A stretch of 64,000 nucleotides of DNA from Streptomyces sp. LBL (GCF_029893585.1 NZ_JARXYX010000002.1:186001-250000), one strand, 5' to 3'. Positions 33,801-41,493 are shown, counted from the first letter of the stretch. Numbers and translations: made by a program. Notes: a model not told the origin generated them from the letters alone.

Positions 33801-34803
33801 CGCCGTGATGGTCGCTGCCGGCGGCACCGTACCAGCGGTGGGTGCGGAAGTAGTCGGTGTAGATCTGCGTGGACTGGGCCGGGAAGCCCGCGCGGGCGGG
33901 GTGGCTCTGGTCCGATCCGATGAGCATGCCGCGCTCGTCGTGCCAGGCGGCGAGCGGCCTGAACAGGGCCTCTTCGGTGAGTTCGGCGCGGACCGCGTAG
34001 TAGTCGCCGCGGATCTTCGCCGCCCGGGTGCTTGCCGGGCCGAACAGGGCGGGCAGGTGGTCGAGCAGGTCGTAGCCGCGCCGGGCGCGGAACTCGTCGG
34101 GGAAGCGGTGGCTCCAGGAGTTGGTGCCGGGCAGCTCGTCCTGGAAACTCCCGGCGATGACGTTGCCCAGGTACTGCGGGACGCGGCGGTCGTATGCGTG
34201 ATGGACGGTGTCCAGCAGCAGGCGGACGGCGCTGGGGTCCAGGTAGTCGAACGCCGTGGGGACGGCGACGACGAGGAGCACCTCCGTCCCGTCGGCTGCC
34301 GCGATCCGGGCCGTGCCGGGACGGGAATCGGGGGTCATGGACAGGCGTCGGCCCGTCACCTCGTACGTGGCGACCGGGGTTTCGGGGCCCCGTAGCGCGA
34401 CCGTGCCCCCGGAGACGGTAGCCCTACGGCACCGCAGCGCCCGGCCCGTCGCCTCCGGGTGCCGACGGGTGACGCCGCCCTGGATGTTGGCACCGGAGAA
34501 CCCGATCTGGTCGTAGAACCACAGCCGCATGCCGAGGTCCCCGGCGATCTGGCAGGCGTCGGTGAAACGGTCCCACCACTCCTCACCGAACCACACCGGA
34601 TTGTCGGTCCGGGCGCCGAACGTCGGACCGGCCGGCGCCAGATTGATCACCACGAGGTTGTGGATGCCGCCCTCGGCGAACCTGCGCATCTGCCAGGCGA
34701 GGCGCTCACGGGTGACCTTCGCACCGGACCACCACCACAGCGGAGTGGGGCCGAAGTCGCGGGGCGGGTCGTCGAACAGCTGCTGCAGTCCAGGGGAGAT
34801 CAC
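30823..34803 (-). CDS. Very large GH106-like glycoside hydrolase (alpha-L-rhamnosidase family)
   Basis: A 1326-residue protein without a signal peptide, so probably cytoplasmic. The start FGPTPLWWWSGAKVTRERLAWQMRRFAEGGIHNLVVINLAPAG and WFYDQIGFSGANIQGG are of the GH106 type (barrel with aromatic-rich start). Further landmarks are FQDELPGTNSWSHRFPDEFRARRGYDLL with a likely acidic catalytic residue, KVHSSMAHLYGHERVWIEAFHSSGWGGTLEDTYDW and several beta-sandwich modules in the second half, ending with NTLAPYLAEATPTAWAFPYQCSSGLLGPV. GH106 enzymes remove L-rhamnose from plant or microbial glycans and glycosides. It faces the MFS and isomerase genes across two LacI-type operators. Confidence 0.85.
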   Translation of the reverse strand: MISPGLQQLFDDPPRDFGPTPLWWWSGAKVTRERLAWQMRRFAEGGIHNLVVINLAPAGPTFGARTDNPVWFGEEWWDRFTDACQIAGDLGMRLWFYDQIGFSGANIQGGVTRRHPEATGRALRCRRATVSGGTVALRGPETPVATYEVTGRRLSMTPDSRPGTARIAAADGTEVLLVVAVPTAFDYLDPSAVRLLLDTVHHAYDRRVPQYLGNVIAGSFQDELPGTNSWSHRFPDEFRARRGYDLLDHLPALFGPASTRAAKIRGDYYAVRAELTEEALFRPLAAWHDERGMLIGSDQSHPARAGFPAQSTQIYTDYFRTHRWYGAAGSDHHGDSKVHSSMAHLYGHERVWIEAFHSSGWGGTLEDTYDWLLPFLRSGANLYNPHASYFGTAGGWFEWAPPSTDWRQPYWHQYPAFSRAVARICSIMSWGTYSADVAVLHPTATMQSLIPLDAPVQHFGDGRLGDGHTDVDETQRHYLELCGTNNWLEPAVGALDRHRVSFDVIDDASVQRAKAAEGALRVTDLAYAVVLLPSASVLEEETARRLTELLDAGGRVVVVGRPPATAAGVAGDDSVVAALVDHPRLERASDAEAAAAAVADAAGHATGEVPLLVRRYGDQAVALVTGTFPDARTHPPRGNHEIDPARYARTSSVTVRAPVAEAEIWNPATGARRCARVTLSESLSTIEVPLDGAPAALVVWREGTPPDRTTPPDRTTPPPRRPASARTLDLSTGWQGRLLPTMDNTWGDLALPAGVSVAEPQIWTMRWTETDAPEARARVTYGNRVRVLAPVPSAQAPDPLDRAGAERVLAGELPLAPQDWEVALYSSSRGIPEPDGLLGNKGLVPEEFVRVPVPAAGAVARVRAIVETDHRGPADLHLGAAAAKRVWWNGERLETGVGYLASARVDVARPRNVLEYELTDAQDRPSLISGASGTPLGSYFCLSRPDGFASRPQFMCLPDEVRPDGTVTYRGRLRSPRDGTEAVLVVGAAAGVSVLLDGAAVARQEKVEYYESDWGAVPMFFRHQLTLGAGEHVLEVVADSVHARDAVFVDLVAGTEPTALVSGPGWQAETGGWHGRTVEHEGRWGELQHCHAAPRPHPLPDAGWLTGVPAPGAAVLPLRSTDDVREAAQRFRFTVPPGTVSLHLPLMLPARVRVGSGTERPFAGAELTLDQPLWEATDVEIVTVPTAVLRGGSAWRGPVRVRTVPAPLPLGDWRESGLGGWSGGVTYARDLEVPAGWDPVLDLGRVRGSVEVLLDGEPVGEVFCPPYRFPLPGAAGRTVRLDVTVRNTLAPYLAEATPTAWAFPYQCSSGLLGPVTLRDGGSGAGG

Positions 34804-34847
34804 GGATGCGGTCCTTCCGCGTTCGGCTCGGACACCTCAGGGTTCTG

Positions 34848-34857
34848 AAAACGTTTT
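34848..34857. promoter_or_regulatory. LacI-type operator between GH106-like gene and MFS gene
   Basis: A perfect AAAACGTTTT palindrome inside CTGAAAACGTTTTATACG, 45 bases upstream of the GH106-like start. It is identical over ten bases to the site upstream of the LacI gene at 29731. The surrounding 251-base gap holds no gene. Confidence 0.75.
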
Positions 34858-34957
34858 ATACGACTCTCGAAGGCAGGCCACCTGGAATGTTCGCACCGAA
34901 TCCAGGGCCCGAGAAGACTCTGGAACTTCTTCCGGCGCGTCTGTGCAAGAGGGCTTG

Positions 34958-34975
34958 TTGGAACGTTTTTCGAAC
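34958..34975. promoter_or_regulatory. Second, weaker LacI-type operator upstream of the MFS gene
   Basis: TTGGAACGTTTTTCGAAC has the AACGTT centre at 34962-34967 but is less symmetrical than the site at 34848. It lies about 85 bases upstream of the MFS start, consistent with separate control of the rightward operon. Confidence 0.55.
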
Positions 34976-35054
34976 TCTATATTCACTGCGACCCGGCCCC
35001 AGAGCCGCGACGTTCCCCTCCGCTCGGCCCATCCCCAGACGACGGAGTCGCATC

Positions 35055-36419
35055 ATGGCCCGCACCTCGACCGCCCCGGATCACCCGGACCAGCCGCCCA
35101 TCCCCGCACACTTGTGGAGAGTCGCCGCCCTGTCGGGAATGGCCTCCTACCTCGACGCCGCCCTCATCGTCAGCATCTCCGTCAACCTGGCCATCTACCG
35201 GGACAGTTACGACATGGGCGTGTGGATGGCGGGCGCGATCAGCGCGATCGTCACCGGCTGTATCGCCGTCGGCTCCCTCGTCGGCGGACGGCTGGCCGAC
35301 ATGTTCGGGCGCCGCCGTGTCTACAACCTGGACATCCTCTGCTTCGCGCTGGGCGCGGTCGTCATCACGCTGGCGCCGAACGACCTGGTGCTCCTGGTCG
35401 GCGTGCTCCTGGCGGGGCTGGCGGCCGGTGCCGATCTGCCGACGTCCCTGGCCGTGGTCTCGGACGCGGCGCCCGCCCACGGCCGGGCGCGTCTGGTGTC
35501 CTTCACGCAGGTCATGTGGGTTCTGGGCATCGTCGTCGTCATCTTCCTGGGCTACGTCCTGTCGGACACCGGCATGACCGGGGCGCGCATCATCACCGGC
35601 CATCTGGCCGTCGCCGCGCTGGTCACCTGGCAGCTCCGCGCCCGTCTGAAGCTGGACGACGAGCCGTCGGACCAGGCGGTGGAGTCGGTCGCGGCGGTGA
35701 AAACGGTGGAGGCGACGGCGGTGGTGGTGGTGGAGGAGGAGGAGGAGGAGGAGGAGGTCGCGTCGGCCGCGTCACGCGGCCCCGCGCTCAAGAACGTGTG
35801 GAACCGTGCCGCGTTGCTGCCGATGGCCGCGACCTTCGTCTACTACGTCACCTGGGGGATCGGCGCCAACACCTTCGGCCAGTTCGGCACCTATCTGCTG
35901 GTCACGGTCAGCGGTGCCTCGCAGCGGCTGGCCACCGGGATCAACCTGGCCTTCCTCCCGATCGCGCTGGTGCTGACCTTCGTCTTCGTCCGGATCGCCG
36001 ACACCCCCTGGCGCGACCGGCTGTTCTACGCGTTCACGGTCGTGCAGGTCGTCGCCTTCTGCATCGCCTCCCTCACGGCCGGCGCCCTCGTCGGCATGCT
36101 CGTCTTCTTCGTGCTCTACCAGATCTCCAACCCCTTCGCAGGGGAGGCCAGTTACAAGGTGTGGTCGCAGCTCTTACTGCCCGCGGACACCCGCGGCACC
36201 ACGCAGGGCCTCACCTACGCCCTGTCGCGGGGGGTCTTCGCGGGCGTCGCGTTCGTCACGCCCGCCCTGATGGAGTACAGCGTGTCCCTTCTGCTCTGGT
36301 CGATCACCCTCTGCATGGCGGCATCGGGGGTCGCGGGCGTGTACGTCGTCCGTGTCCTCATCGCGCGTTCCCCCGATGCCGCCGACGCCCCGGCGAATGC
36401 GGGAGTGGCCAGGGCGTGA
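35055..36419 (+). CDS. MFS sugar transporter with a poly-Glu loop
   Basis: A 454-residue major facilitator with about 12 transmembrane segments. The loop-2 signature is GGRLADMFGRRRVYNLD and the second half has TPWRDRLFYAF and GEASYKVWSQLLLPADTRGTTQGLTYALSRG, all typical of sugar-transporter-like MFS proteins. The central cytoplasmic loop contains four Val followed by eight Glu, coded by GTG and GAG triplet runs. ATG 35055 is preceded by CGGAG; the longer open frame from 34806 has no support. It is co-directional with the isomerase-like gene 32 bases later and probably imports the sugar or glycoside used by this locus. Confidence 0.9.
   Translation: MARTSTAPDHPDQPPIPAHLWRVAALSGMASYLDAALIVSISVNLAIYRDSYDMGVWMAGAISAIVTGCIAVGSLVGGRLADMFGRRRVYNLDILCFALGAVVITLAPNDLVLLVGVLLAGLAAGADLPTSLAVVSDAAPAHGRARLVSFTQVMWVLGIVVVIFLGYVLSDTGMTGARIITGHLAVAALVTWQLRARLKLDDEPSDQAVESVAAVKTVEATAVVVVEEEEEEEEVASAASRGPALKNVWNRAALLPMAATFVYYVTWGIGANTFGQFGTYLLVTVSGASQRLATGINLAFLPIALVLTFVFVRIADTPWRDRLFYAFTVVQVVAFCIASLTAGALVGMLVFFVLYQISNPFAGEASYKVWSQLLLPADTRGTTQGLTYALSRGVFAGVAFVTPALMEYSVSLLLWSITLCMAASGVAGVYVVRVLIARSPDAADAPANAGVARA
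35721..35756 (+). repeat. GTG/GAG trinucleotide microsatellite in the MFS gene
   Basis: Four GTG triplets followed by eight GAG triplets, uninterrupted. They encode VVVVEEEEEEEE in the central loop of the transporter. Such runs change length by slippage in steps of one residue and keep the frame. Confidence 0.95.
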
Positions 36420-36451
36420 ATCCGAACCGGACCTCGGAAGGATCACCGACC

Positions 36452-37921
36452 ATGGCAACGACCGAACCCACCACCGTGACCGCGGACCGCGCCGCCACGC
36501 TGCGCGAGCTGCTCCCCCCGGCGCCCCGCCGTCGGCCTCGGATCGGACTGGTCGCGGGCGGCCTCGGCACGTACTGGCCGCAGTTCCCCGGACTGCTCCC
36601 GCAGTTGCGGGAGTCGGCCGGCTACGTCACCGAGCGGCTGAAGCAGATGGACGCGGAGGTCACCGACGTCGGTTTCATCTCCGACGCCGGGGAAGGCGCG
36701 GTCGCCGCCGAGGAGCTGCGCCGGGCGGACTGCGATCTGATCGTGCTGTTCCTGACGACGTATCTGACCTCGTCGATGGTCCTGCCGATCGCCCAGCGCT
36801 CGCACACGCCCGTCCTGGTCATCGACCTCCAGCCGTCCGAGCGGATGGACCACGCCTCCTTCGACACTGGTGCCTGGCTGGCGTACTGCGGACAGTGCCC
36901 CGTACCCGAGGTCGGCAACGTCTTCCGCCGCGCCGGCATCCCCTTCCGGTCGGTGTCGGGGTGGCTGCGCCAGGAGTCCGCGTGGCGGCGCATCGAGCAG
37001 TGGGTCCGGGCAGCGCACGTCCGCGCCGCGCTCCGACACGCCCGGCACGGGCTGATGGGGCATCTGTATCCCGGCATGCTCGACGTGTCGACCGACCTGA
37101 CGCTGCTTCCGGCGACGTTCGGCTCGCATGTCGAGGTACTGGAGTTCGACGACCTGCGGCACCGGGTGGAGAAGGTGACCGAGGCGGAGACATGGGACCG
37201 CATGGCGCTCGCCCGCCAGGTCTTCACCCTCGACGACAGCGTGGTGAACGAGGACTTCGCGTGGGGAGCGACCGTGTCGGTCGCACTCGACCGGCTCGTC
37301 GAGGACTTCGGCCTCGACACCCTCGCGTACTACCACCGCGGTCTGGACGGCGAGCTGCACGAGCGGCTCGGCGCCGGCATGATCCTCGGCGCCTCCCTGC
37401 TCACGGCCCGGGGCGTGCCCGCGGCCGGTGAGTACGAACTGCGCACCAGCGTCGCCCAGCTGGCCTCGCAGAGCATCGGGGCCGGGGGTTCCTTCACCGA
37501 GATCCAGGCCCTCGACTTCGAGGACGGCGTCGTGGAGATGGGGCACGACGGGCCCGCCCACCTCGCCGTGAGCGCCCGTGATCCGCTGCTGCGGGGTCTG
37601 GGTGTCTACCATGGCAAACGCGGCTGGGGCGTCAGCGTGGAGTTCGACGTCCAGCACGGCCCCGTCACCCTCCTCGGCCTCGGCCAGGACGCCGACGGCA
37701 GCCTGTCGTTCCTCACCTCCGAGGGCACCGTCGTGCCCGGCCCGCTGCTGGAGATCGGCAACACCACCAGCCGCGTCGACTTCGGCCGTGATCCCGGCGA
37801 GTGGGTCGACGCGTGGAGCGCCACGGGCGTCGGCCATCACTGGTCCCTCGCGGTCGGCCACCACACCGCCGACTTCCGGGCCGCCGCGAGTCTGCTGGGC
37901 ATCGACCACCGGGATGTGTGA
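36452..37921 (+). CDS. L-arabinose/L-fucose isomerase-like protein
   Basis: A 489-residue sugar-isomerase-fold protein. The N-terminal nucleotide-like domain reads RIGLVAGGLGTYWPQFPGLLPQLRESA, and later parts are GHLYPGMLDVSTDLTLLPATFGSHVEVLEFDDL, NEDFAWGATVSVALDRLVEDFGLDTLAYYHRG, HLGAGMILGAS-like and the metal-site His region GVGHHWSLAVGHH near the C-terminus. Arabinose isomerases interconvert aldose and ketose with a divalent metal. GGAAGG precedes ATG 36452. With the GH106-like enzyme and transporter it would convert the released deoxy- or pentose sugar; the exact sugar is unknown. Confidence 0.85.
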   Translation: MATTEPTTVTADRAATLRELLPPAPRRRPRIGLVAGGLGTYWPQFPGLLPQLRESAGYVTERLKQMDAEVTDVGFISDAGEGAVAAEELRRADCDLIVLFLTTYLTSSMVLPIAQRSHTPVLVIDLQPSERMDHASFDTGAWLAYCGQCPVPEVGNVFRRAGIPFRSVSGWLRQESAWRRIEQWVRAAHVRAALRHARHGLMGHLYPGMLDVSTDLTLLPATFGSHVEVLEFDDLRHRVEKVTEAETWDRMALARQVFTLDDSVVNEDFAWGATVSVALDRLVEDFGLDTLAYYHRGLDGELHERLGAGMILGASLLTARGVPAAGEYELRTSVAQLASQSIGAGGSFTEIQALDFEDGVVEMGHDGPAHLAVSARDPLLRGLGVYHGKRGWGVSVEFDVQHGPVTLLGLGQDADGSLSFLTSEGTVVPGPLLEIGNTTSRVDFGRDPGEWVDAWSATGVGHHWSLAVGHHTADFRAAASLLGIDHRDV

Positions 37922-37972
37922 TCGCGCGCCCGCCGTCCGCGCATGACCGAGGGGGGCGGGTTTGTCGGGCGC

Positions 37973-38004
37973 GGGGTCTGCCGGGCGCGCCCCCGGCAGA
38001 CCCC
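37973..38004. terminator. Bidirectional terminator hairpin
   Basis: A 13-base-pair GC-rich stem (GGGGTCTGCCGGG at 37973-37985 paired with 37992-38004) with a six-base loop, placed between the convergent isomerase-like and cbtA genes. Confidence 0.8.
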
Positions 38005-38023
38005 GCTGGATGTGGCTTTCGGT

Positions 38024-38770
38024 TCAGGCAGCCCTCGTGGAGACCCGGCCCCGCACGGTCTGCGGTTCCAGGACCCGTTCGGCCAGGTAGCCGAAGAGCA
38101 GCCCGAACGCCGCCCAGAGGACGGCCTGGATACCGATCGAGGCGAGACGGAACTCCCACAGGTCGGTCGCCGGGAAGCCCTTGGGCGTGTTGCCCCCGTG
38201 CGGCAGTACGGCCATCGCGACCGCGATGGCCGCGACGAAGGCGACACCGGCGGCGGTGGAGGCATTCCAGTTGCCCCAGGCCACGGCGAGCCTGCGGCCC
38301 AGCAGGATGGCCGCTGTGCCCAGCAGTACGCTCAGAGCGATCATCAGGACGAACAGGATGGACCGCTTGCCGAGGGTGTCCGGACTGCCGACGGCGGGCG
38401 GGCTCGCGGGGTACTTCAGGATCGGGACCAGGTAGGCCAGGAAGAACCCTGCGAGCGCGGTCAGTCCGGCCGTCGCCCGCGCACCGAACCGGCCGATCCG
38501 CCCGAGCGCGAAGCAGAACGCGAGTGCCGCGATGCCGCCGATGGCGACACCGAAGACGAGCACGCCCGTGGCGAGCCCGGCCGTCGACTGCAGGGAGCGG
38601 CTGACGAGTTCCTCGCCGCCGTGTTCATGGGAGTTGGCCTCCTCGAACGCGATGGCCGCGTCGACGGGGCCTTCCCCGACCAGGTAGGCGAAGAGGAAGG
38701 CGAGCACGCCGGCGGCCAGGCCGGCGAGCATGCCACGCACCAGCAGGGTGCGCACGGTGACGGAGTTCAT
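38024..38770 (-). CDS. cbtA: CbtA family cobalt transporter subunit
   Basis: A 248-residue membrane protein with about six to seven hydrophobic segments, beginning VRTLLVRGMLAGLAAGVLAFLFAYLVGEGPVDAAIAFEEA, the CbtA N-terminus. EEANSHEHGGEELVSRSLQS is a polar, His-containing loop often seen in this family. LPHGGNTPKGFPATDLWEFRLASIGIQ near the C-terminus is also typical. It starts 14 bases after cbtB and is controlled with it by the cobalamin riboswitch upstream. The pair is predicted to import cobalt for B12 synthesis. Confidence 0.93.
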   Translation of the reverse strand: MNSVTVRTLLVRGMLAGLAAGVLAFLFAYLVGEGPVDAAIAFEEANSHEHGGEELVSRSLQSTAGLATGVLVFGVAIGGIAALAFCFALGRIGRFGARATAGLTALAGFFLAYLVPILKYPASPPAVGSPDTLGKRSILFVLMIALSVLLGTAAILLGRRLAVAWGNWNASTAAGVAFVAAIAVAMAVLPHGGNTPKGFPATDLWEFRLASIGIQAVLWAAFGLLFGYLAERVLEPQTVRGRVSTRAA

Positions 38771-38784
38771 GAGGGAGGACTCCG

Positions 38785-39009
38785 TCAGTGGCAGGGGAAG
38801 CCGAGAAGGTGGCGGGCGTCATGCACCCACTCGTGCACGCCCTCACCGGAGACCAGCGCGGTGGCGCCCTGTTCGGCGCCGACGAAGTACAGCAGGACCA
38901 GCATCAGGACGCCGAAGAAGACGGCCCAGGGGGCTATCGACCGCAGCGGCAGCGGCGTGAGGGTCTGGGTGGTGGGGGTGGGGGTGGGGGCGGCGGTGGA
39001 CTGCGCCAT
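38785..39009 (-). CDS. cbtB: CbtB family cobalt transporter subunit
   Basis: A 74-residue protein with one transmembrane helix (IAPWAVFFGVLMLVLLYFVGAEQGA) and the C-terminal metal-binding tail VHEWVHDARHLLGFPCH, the hallmark of CbtB. A Thr-Pro-rich segment precedes the helix. The longer open frame to 39219 runs through the riboswitch and is not real. ATG 39009 has GAGGAGG seven bases upstream, inside the region the riboswitch would sequester. Confidence 0.92.
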   Translation of the reverse strand: MAQSTAAPTPTPTTQTLTPLPLRSIAPWAVFFGVLMLVLLYFVGAEQGATALVSGEGVHEWVHDARHLLGFPCH

Positions 39010-39062
39010 GGCGAGACCTCCTCGGGAACATCGCGTCCCGCATCGTGTGGAGCACGCGACGA

Positions 39063-39192
39063 CGGCGTTGGGTCTGACTCGCCACCCTCGCCTGGTCGGC
39101 GGGGTGGCACACAGTGGCGCGACCGTGCCGGGCTTGCACCGGACTTCCGTGGCGCCGTCGTCCTTGTCGTCCCAGATGGTAGGGGTAATAAG
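39063..39192 (-). ncRNA. Cobalamin riboswitch (leader of cbtB-cbtA)
   Basis: Read on the minus strand the leader has, in order, ACGGAAGTCCGGTGCAAGCC, the B12 box GCCACTG (39112-39118) in GCGCCACTGTGTGCC, and a downstream GAGTCAGACC. These are the conserved parts of the adenosylcobalamin riboswitch in correct order and spacing. It lies upstream of the cbtB ribosome site, so high cobalamin would shut off cobalt uptake. Confidence 0.93.
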
Positions 39193-39251
39193 GTCATCGG
39201 CCAACATGGCGTACGCCACCTACGCTGAACCGACCCGGGGAAAGGGCCTTC

Positions 39252-39845
39252 ATGACTGTGCGACTCACGCTGGTGTGCGCCGCCGCGTCCACCGAGCACG
39301 ACGTGCGTTTCGGCGCGGACACACCGCTCGACGAGCGGGCGTTGCGAGAGGCGCGGGCGACGGCCGGAGCTCTGCCCACGGCCGGCGCCCGGTACACGGC
39401 GCCTTCGCAACGGTGCCGGCAGACCGCTCGGGCCCTCGGGTGGGACACCTCCGCGGTGGAACCCGCGCTGCGCGACATGGACATGGGCGGTTGGCGGGGG
39501 CGAACCCTCGACGAGGTCGCGGCCGATGACGGTGCCGGGCTCGCCGCCTGGATGTCGGATCCCGAAGCGGCCCCGCACGGCGGCGAGTCCGTGGCCCGGC
39601 TGTGCCACCGCCTCGCTGCCTGGCTGGACGACTTGCCGACCGACACGGGACGGGTCCTGGCCGTGGTCGAGCAGGCGGTCGCGCGCGCTGCGGTGGTGCA
39701 CGCACTGGGGGCACCACAACGGTCGTTCTGGCGCGTCGACGTCCCACCGCTGTCCGCCTGCCGGCTCACCGGCCGGAACGGCCGCTGGAATCTGCGGATG
39801 GGCGCCGTCGCCGGGGCAGCGAACGAGGCGGACGTCGACGCGTAG
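39252..39845 (+). CDS. Histidine-phosphatase-fold protein lacking the catalytic motif
   Basis: A 197-residue protein with the overall pattern of the histidine phosphatase (phosphoglycerate mutase/CobC-like) family: RQTARALG, the MDMGGWRGRTLDEVAA segment and APHGGESVARLCHRLAAWLDDL. The N-terminal RHGxT motif is replaced by LVCAAASTEHD and the later SHGG motif by VVEQAVARA, so both catalytic His are gone. It is divergent from cbtB, next to the cobalamin riboswitch, which suggests a link with B12 metabolism (CobC dephosphorylates a cobalamin intermediate). It is probably a binding or regulatory protein rather than an enzyme. Confidence 0.8.
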   Translation: MTVRLTLVCAAASTEHDVRFGADTPLDERALREARATAGALPTAGARYTAPSQRCRQTARALGWDTSAVEPALRDMDMGGWRGRTLDEVAADDGAGLAAWMSDPEAAPHGGESVARLCHRLAAWLDDLPTDTGRVLAVVEQAVARAAVVHALGAPQRSFWRVDVPPLSACRLTGRNGRWNLRMGAVAGAANEADVDA

Positions 39846-39923
39846 AAGTTGATGACGTACCGGGCCCTGCCGGCAGTCGCCCCAGGGCAGCTCCGCTCCA
39901 GGGCGACACCGGCGTACCTCAGC

Positions 39924-40697
39924 TCACCTCTCGGACGAGGCCGCCCGGCGCCTGACCAGCCACCAGGCCCCGCCGCCAAGCGCGAGCAGCACGACGACGA
40001 TCACGGCGACCAGGACGCCGGAGGAGATGCCGTCGTCGTCGGCGGCCGAGTCCTCCGCCGCCGGTGAGGCGTCCGCGTCCGTCGCTTCGGCGGAGGCGGT
40101 CGGCGCCGCGGCGCCGGACGTGGCGCTCTGCGTCGGAGTCGCGCGCGAACTCGGACTCGCACTCGCACTCGGGCTGACCGGCCGGGCGCCCGGGGCCGCG
40201 GCTTCCAGCTTCAGCACCGGCGCGGGCTGCTCCGGCTCCTTGCCGCCGGTGGGCAGTTCGATCCAGCGGGAGACCTCGCCGTCGCTGTAGGTCTCGACGG
40301 TCTTGAAGGCGAGTTCCTTCTCGTCGGGCAGCTGGCGGACCTTGATCTTGTGCTCGGCGTCGACACCGGCCTTCAACGCCGGGCCGCCCACCGTGTAGCC
40401 GTCGGCGGTGGCCTTCAGCTTCCAGCCCTTGGGGGCCTCGCCAAGGGTGACGTCAGCGGGGGCGAGTCCCTCGGGCAGTACGACACGCAGCTCGCTGAAG
40501 CCCGCGGAGGCGGACTCCGCCTCGGAGACGAAGGTGAGCGTGACGTTCTCCGCGAGCGCCTGCGGACGGTCAGCCTCGACCTCCGCGTGAGCGGCCGCCG
40601 GCGAGGCCAGGGTGAGCGTGGCGGTCAGCGCGGCTGCAGCGACGAGGGCGACACGACGGCCGCCGTGAACCACCAGATGGGCAGAGAGGGACGACAC
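39924..40697 (-). CDS. YcnI/DUF1775 family exported copper-binding protein
   Basis: A 257-residue secreted, membrane-anchored protein. The signal peptide ends at PAAAHAEVEADRPQA, leaving a His near the mature N-terminus, the copper ligand of YcnI. The domain continues with FVSEAESASAGFSELRVVLPEGLAPADVTLGEAPKGW and ELAFKTVETYSDGEVSRWIEL. A Ser/Ala/Thr-rich linker follows, then a C-terminal membrane helix with RRR after it. The GTG at 40697 has AAGGAG seven bases upstream. It follows a His-rich membrane protein gene, with overlap. Confidence 0.88.
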   Translation of the reverse strand: MSSLSAHLVVHGGRRVALVAAAALTATLTLASPAAAHAEVEADRPQALAENVTLTFVSEAESASAGFSELRVVLPEGLAPADVTLGEAPKGWKLKATADGYTVGGPALKAGVDAEHKIKVRQLPDEKELAFKTVETYSDGEVSRWIELPTGGKEPEQPAPVLKLEAAAPGARPVSPSASASPSSRATPTQSATSGAAAPTASAEATDADASPAAEDSAADDDGISSGVLVAVIVVVLLALGGGAWWLVRRRAASSER

Positions 40698-41445
40698 AGG
40701 GAAACTCCTTGCTGGTACGGGAGAATCCGGCCCCGCGGGAACCGGGGCCGGTGACGGGAGGAAGGTGCTCCCGCCGCGGTGGCCCCCTGCGCACCACCGC
40801 GTACTCCAGTAGTTCCTCCCACGCCCGCGCCGCCACCGCGAACGCGCCCGTTCGCCCGCCCGGCAGCGTGGGCAGCGCCCCGTCCGGGTCCACCAACAGC
40901 CGGGGCCGCACGCAGGCCAGAGCGGCCACCGCGGCCTTGGCCAGCGTGCCCAGCGTCTCGAGCGCCGCCGTCATCCGGGCGTCGGCCCGGTGCAGCAGCC
41001 AGGACACCACCAGTGCGGCGACGATGTGCACAGTGGTCATCGCCGCTCCGGCGTGATGCCAGGCATGGTCGTCCCCAAAAGCGGCGGCCGTCTGCCCGGC
41101 GTGCGTCGCGTGCGGTTGCGGTGCCATCGAGGTGTCACCGTCCGCGCAGGACAGGACGAGATGCAGCATGCCCTGCACGAGCAGCGTGAACCCGACCGTC
41201 GCGACCGGGGCGTAGCGACGCCGGGCCAGCGGCCACACCGCCGCGCACTGAGCCCCGGCCAACACGGCCACCAGCCGCCACGGCACCGGGCCTTCGGCGA
41301 CCGTGAGATGCCCGAACGTCGCAAGCACGGTCCCGAGCACGGCGAACAGACCAGCCCGCGTACACGTTCCGGCACGGCTGGCCCGGCCCACTCCGGCACG
41401 TGTCTCACGCCCGGTCACATGATCAGGTGGCACGGCCGCCATCAT
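40570..41445 (-). CDS. His-rich integral membrane protein upstream of ycnI-like gene
   Basis: A protein of up to 291 residues with about four transmembrane segments. The loop SCADGDTSMAPQPHATHAGQTAAAFGDDHAWHHAGAAMTTVHIV carries many His and could bind metal. The neighbour is a copper-binding YcnI-like protein, which fits copper handling. The frame runs 128 bases into the ycnI-like gene; the last 45 or so residues are Arg/Ser/Pro-rich and look like out-of-frame read-through, so either the overlap is real or a frameshift removed an earlier stop. Start uncertain. Confidence 0.65.
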   Translation of the reverse strand: MMAAVPPDHVTGRETRAGVGRASRAGTCTRAGLFAVLGTVLATFGHLTVAEGPVPWRLVAVLAGAQCAAVWPLARRRYAPVATVGFTLLVQGMLHLVLSCADGDTSMAPQPHATHAGQTAAAFGDDHAWHHAGAAMTTVHIVAALVVSWLLHRADARMTAALETLGTLAKAAVAALACVRPRLLVDPDGALPTLPGGRTGAFAVAARAWEELLEYAVVRRGPPRREHLPPVTGPGSRGAGFSRTSKEFPCVVPLCPSGGSRRPSCRPRRCSRADRHAHPGLAGGRSRGGRG

Positions 41446-41493
41446 TCCCTACGGGCTCGGCTTCGTACGCGAAACGCCGTACGACGCCCAGCC

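Noticed and set aside
32173-34395. Plus-strand open frame of 740 codons
   Set aside because: Antisense shadow of the GH106-like gene.
34529-37921. A single 1130-codon frame covering the MFS and isomerase region
   Set aside because: Only the last 489 codons (from 36452) are family-like; the front part is out of frame with the MFS gene.
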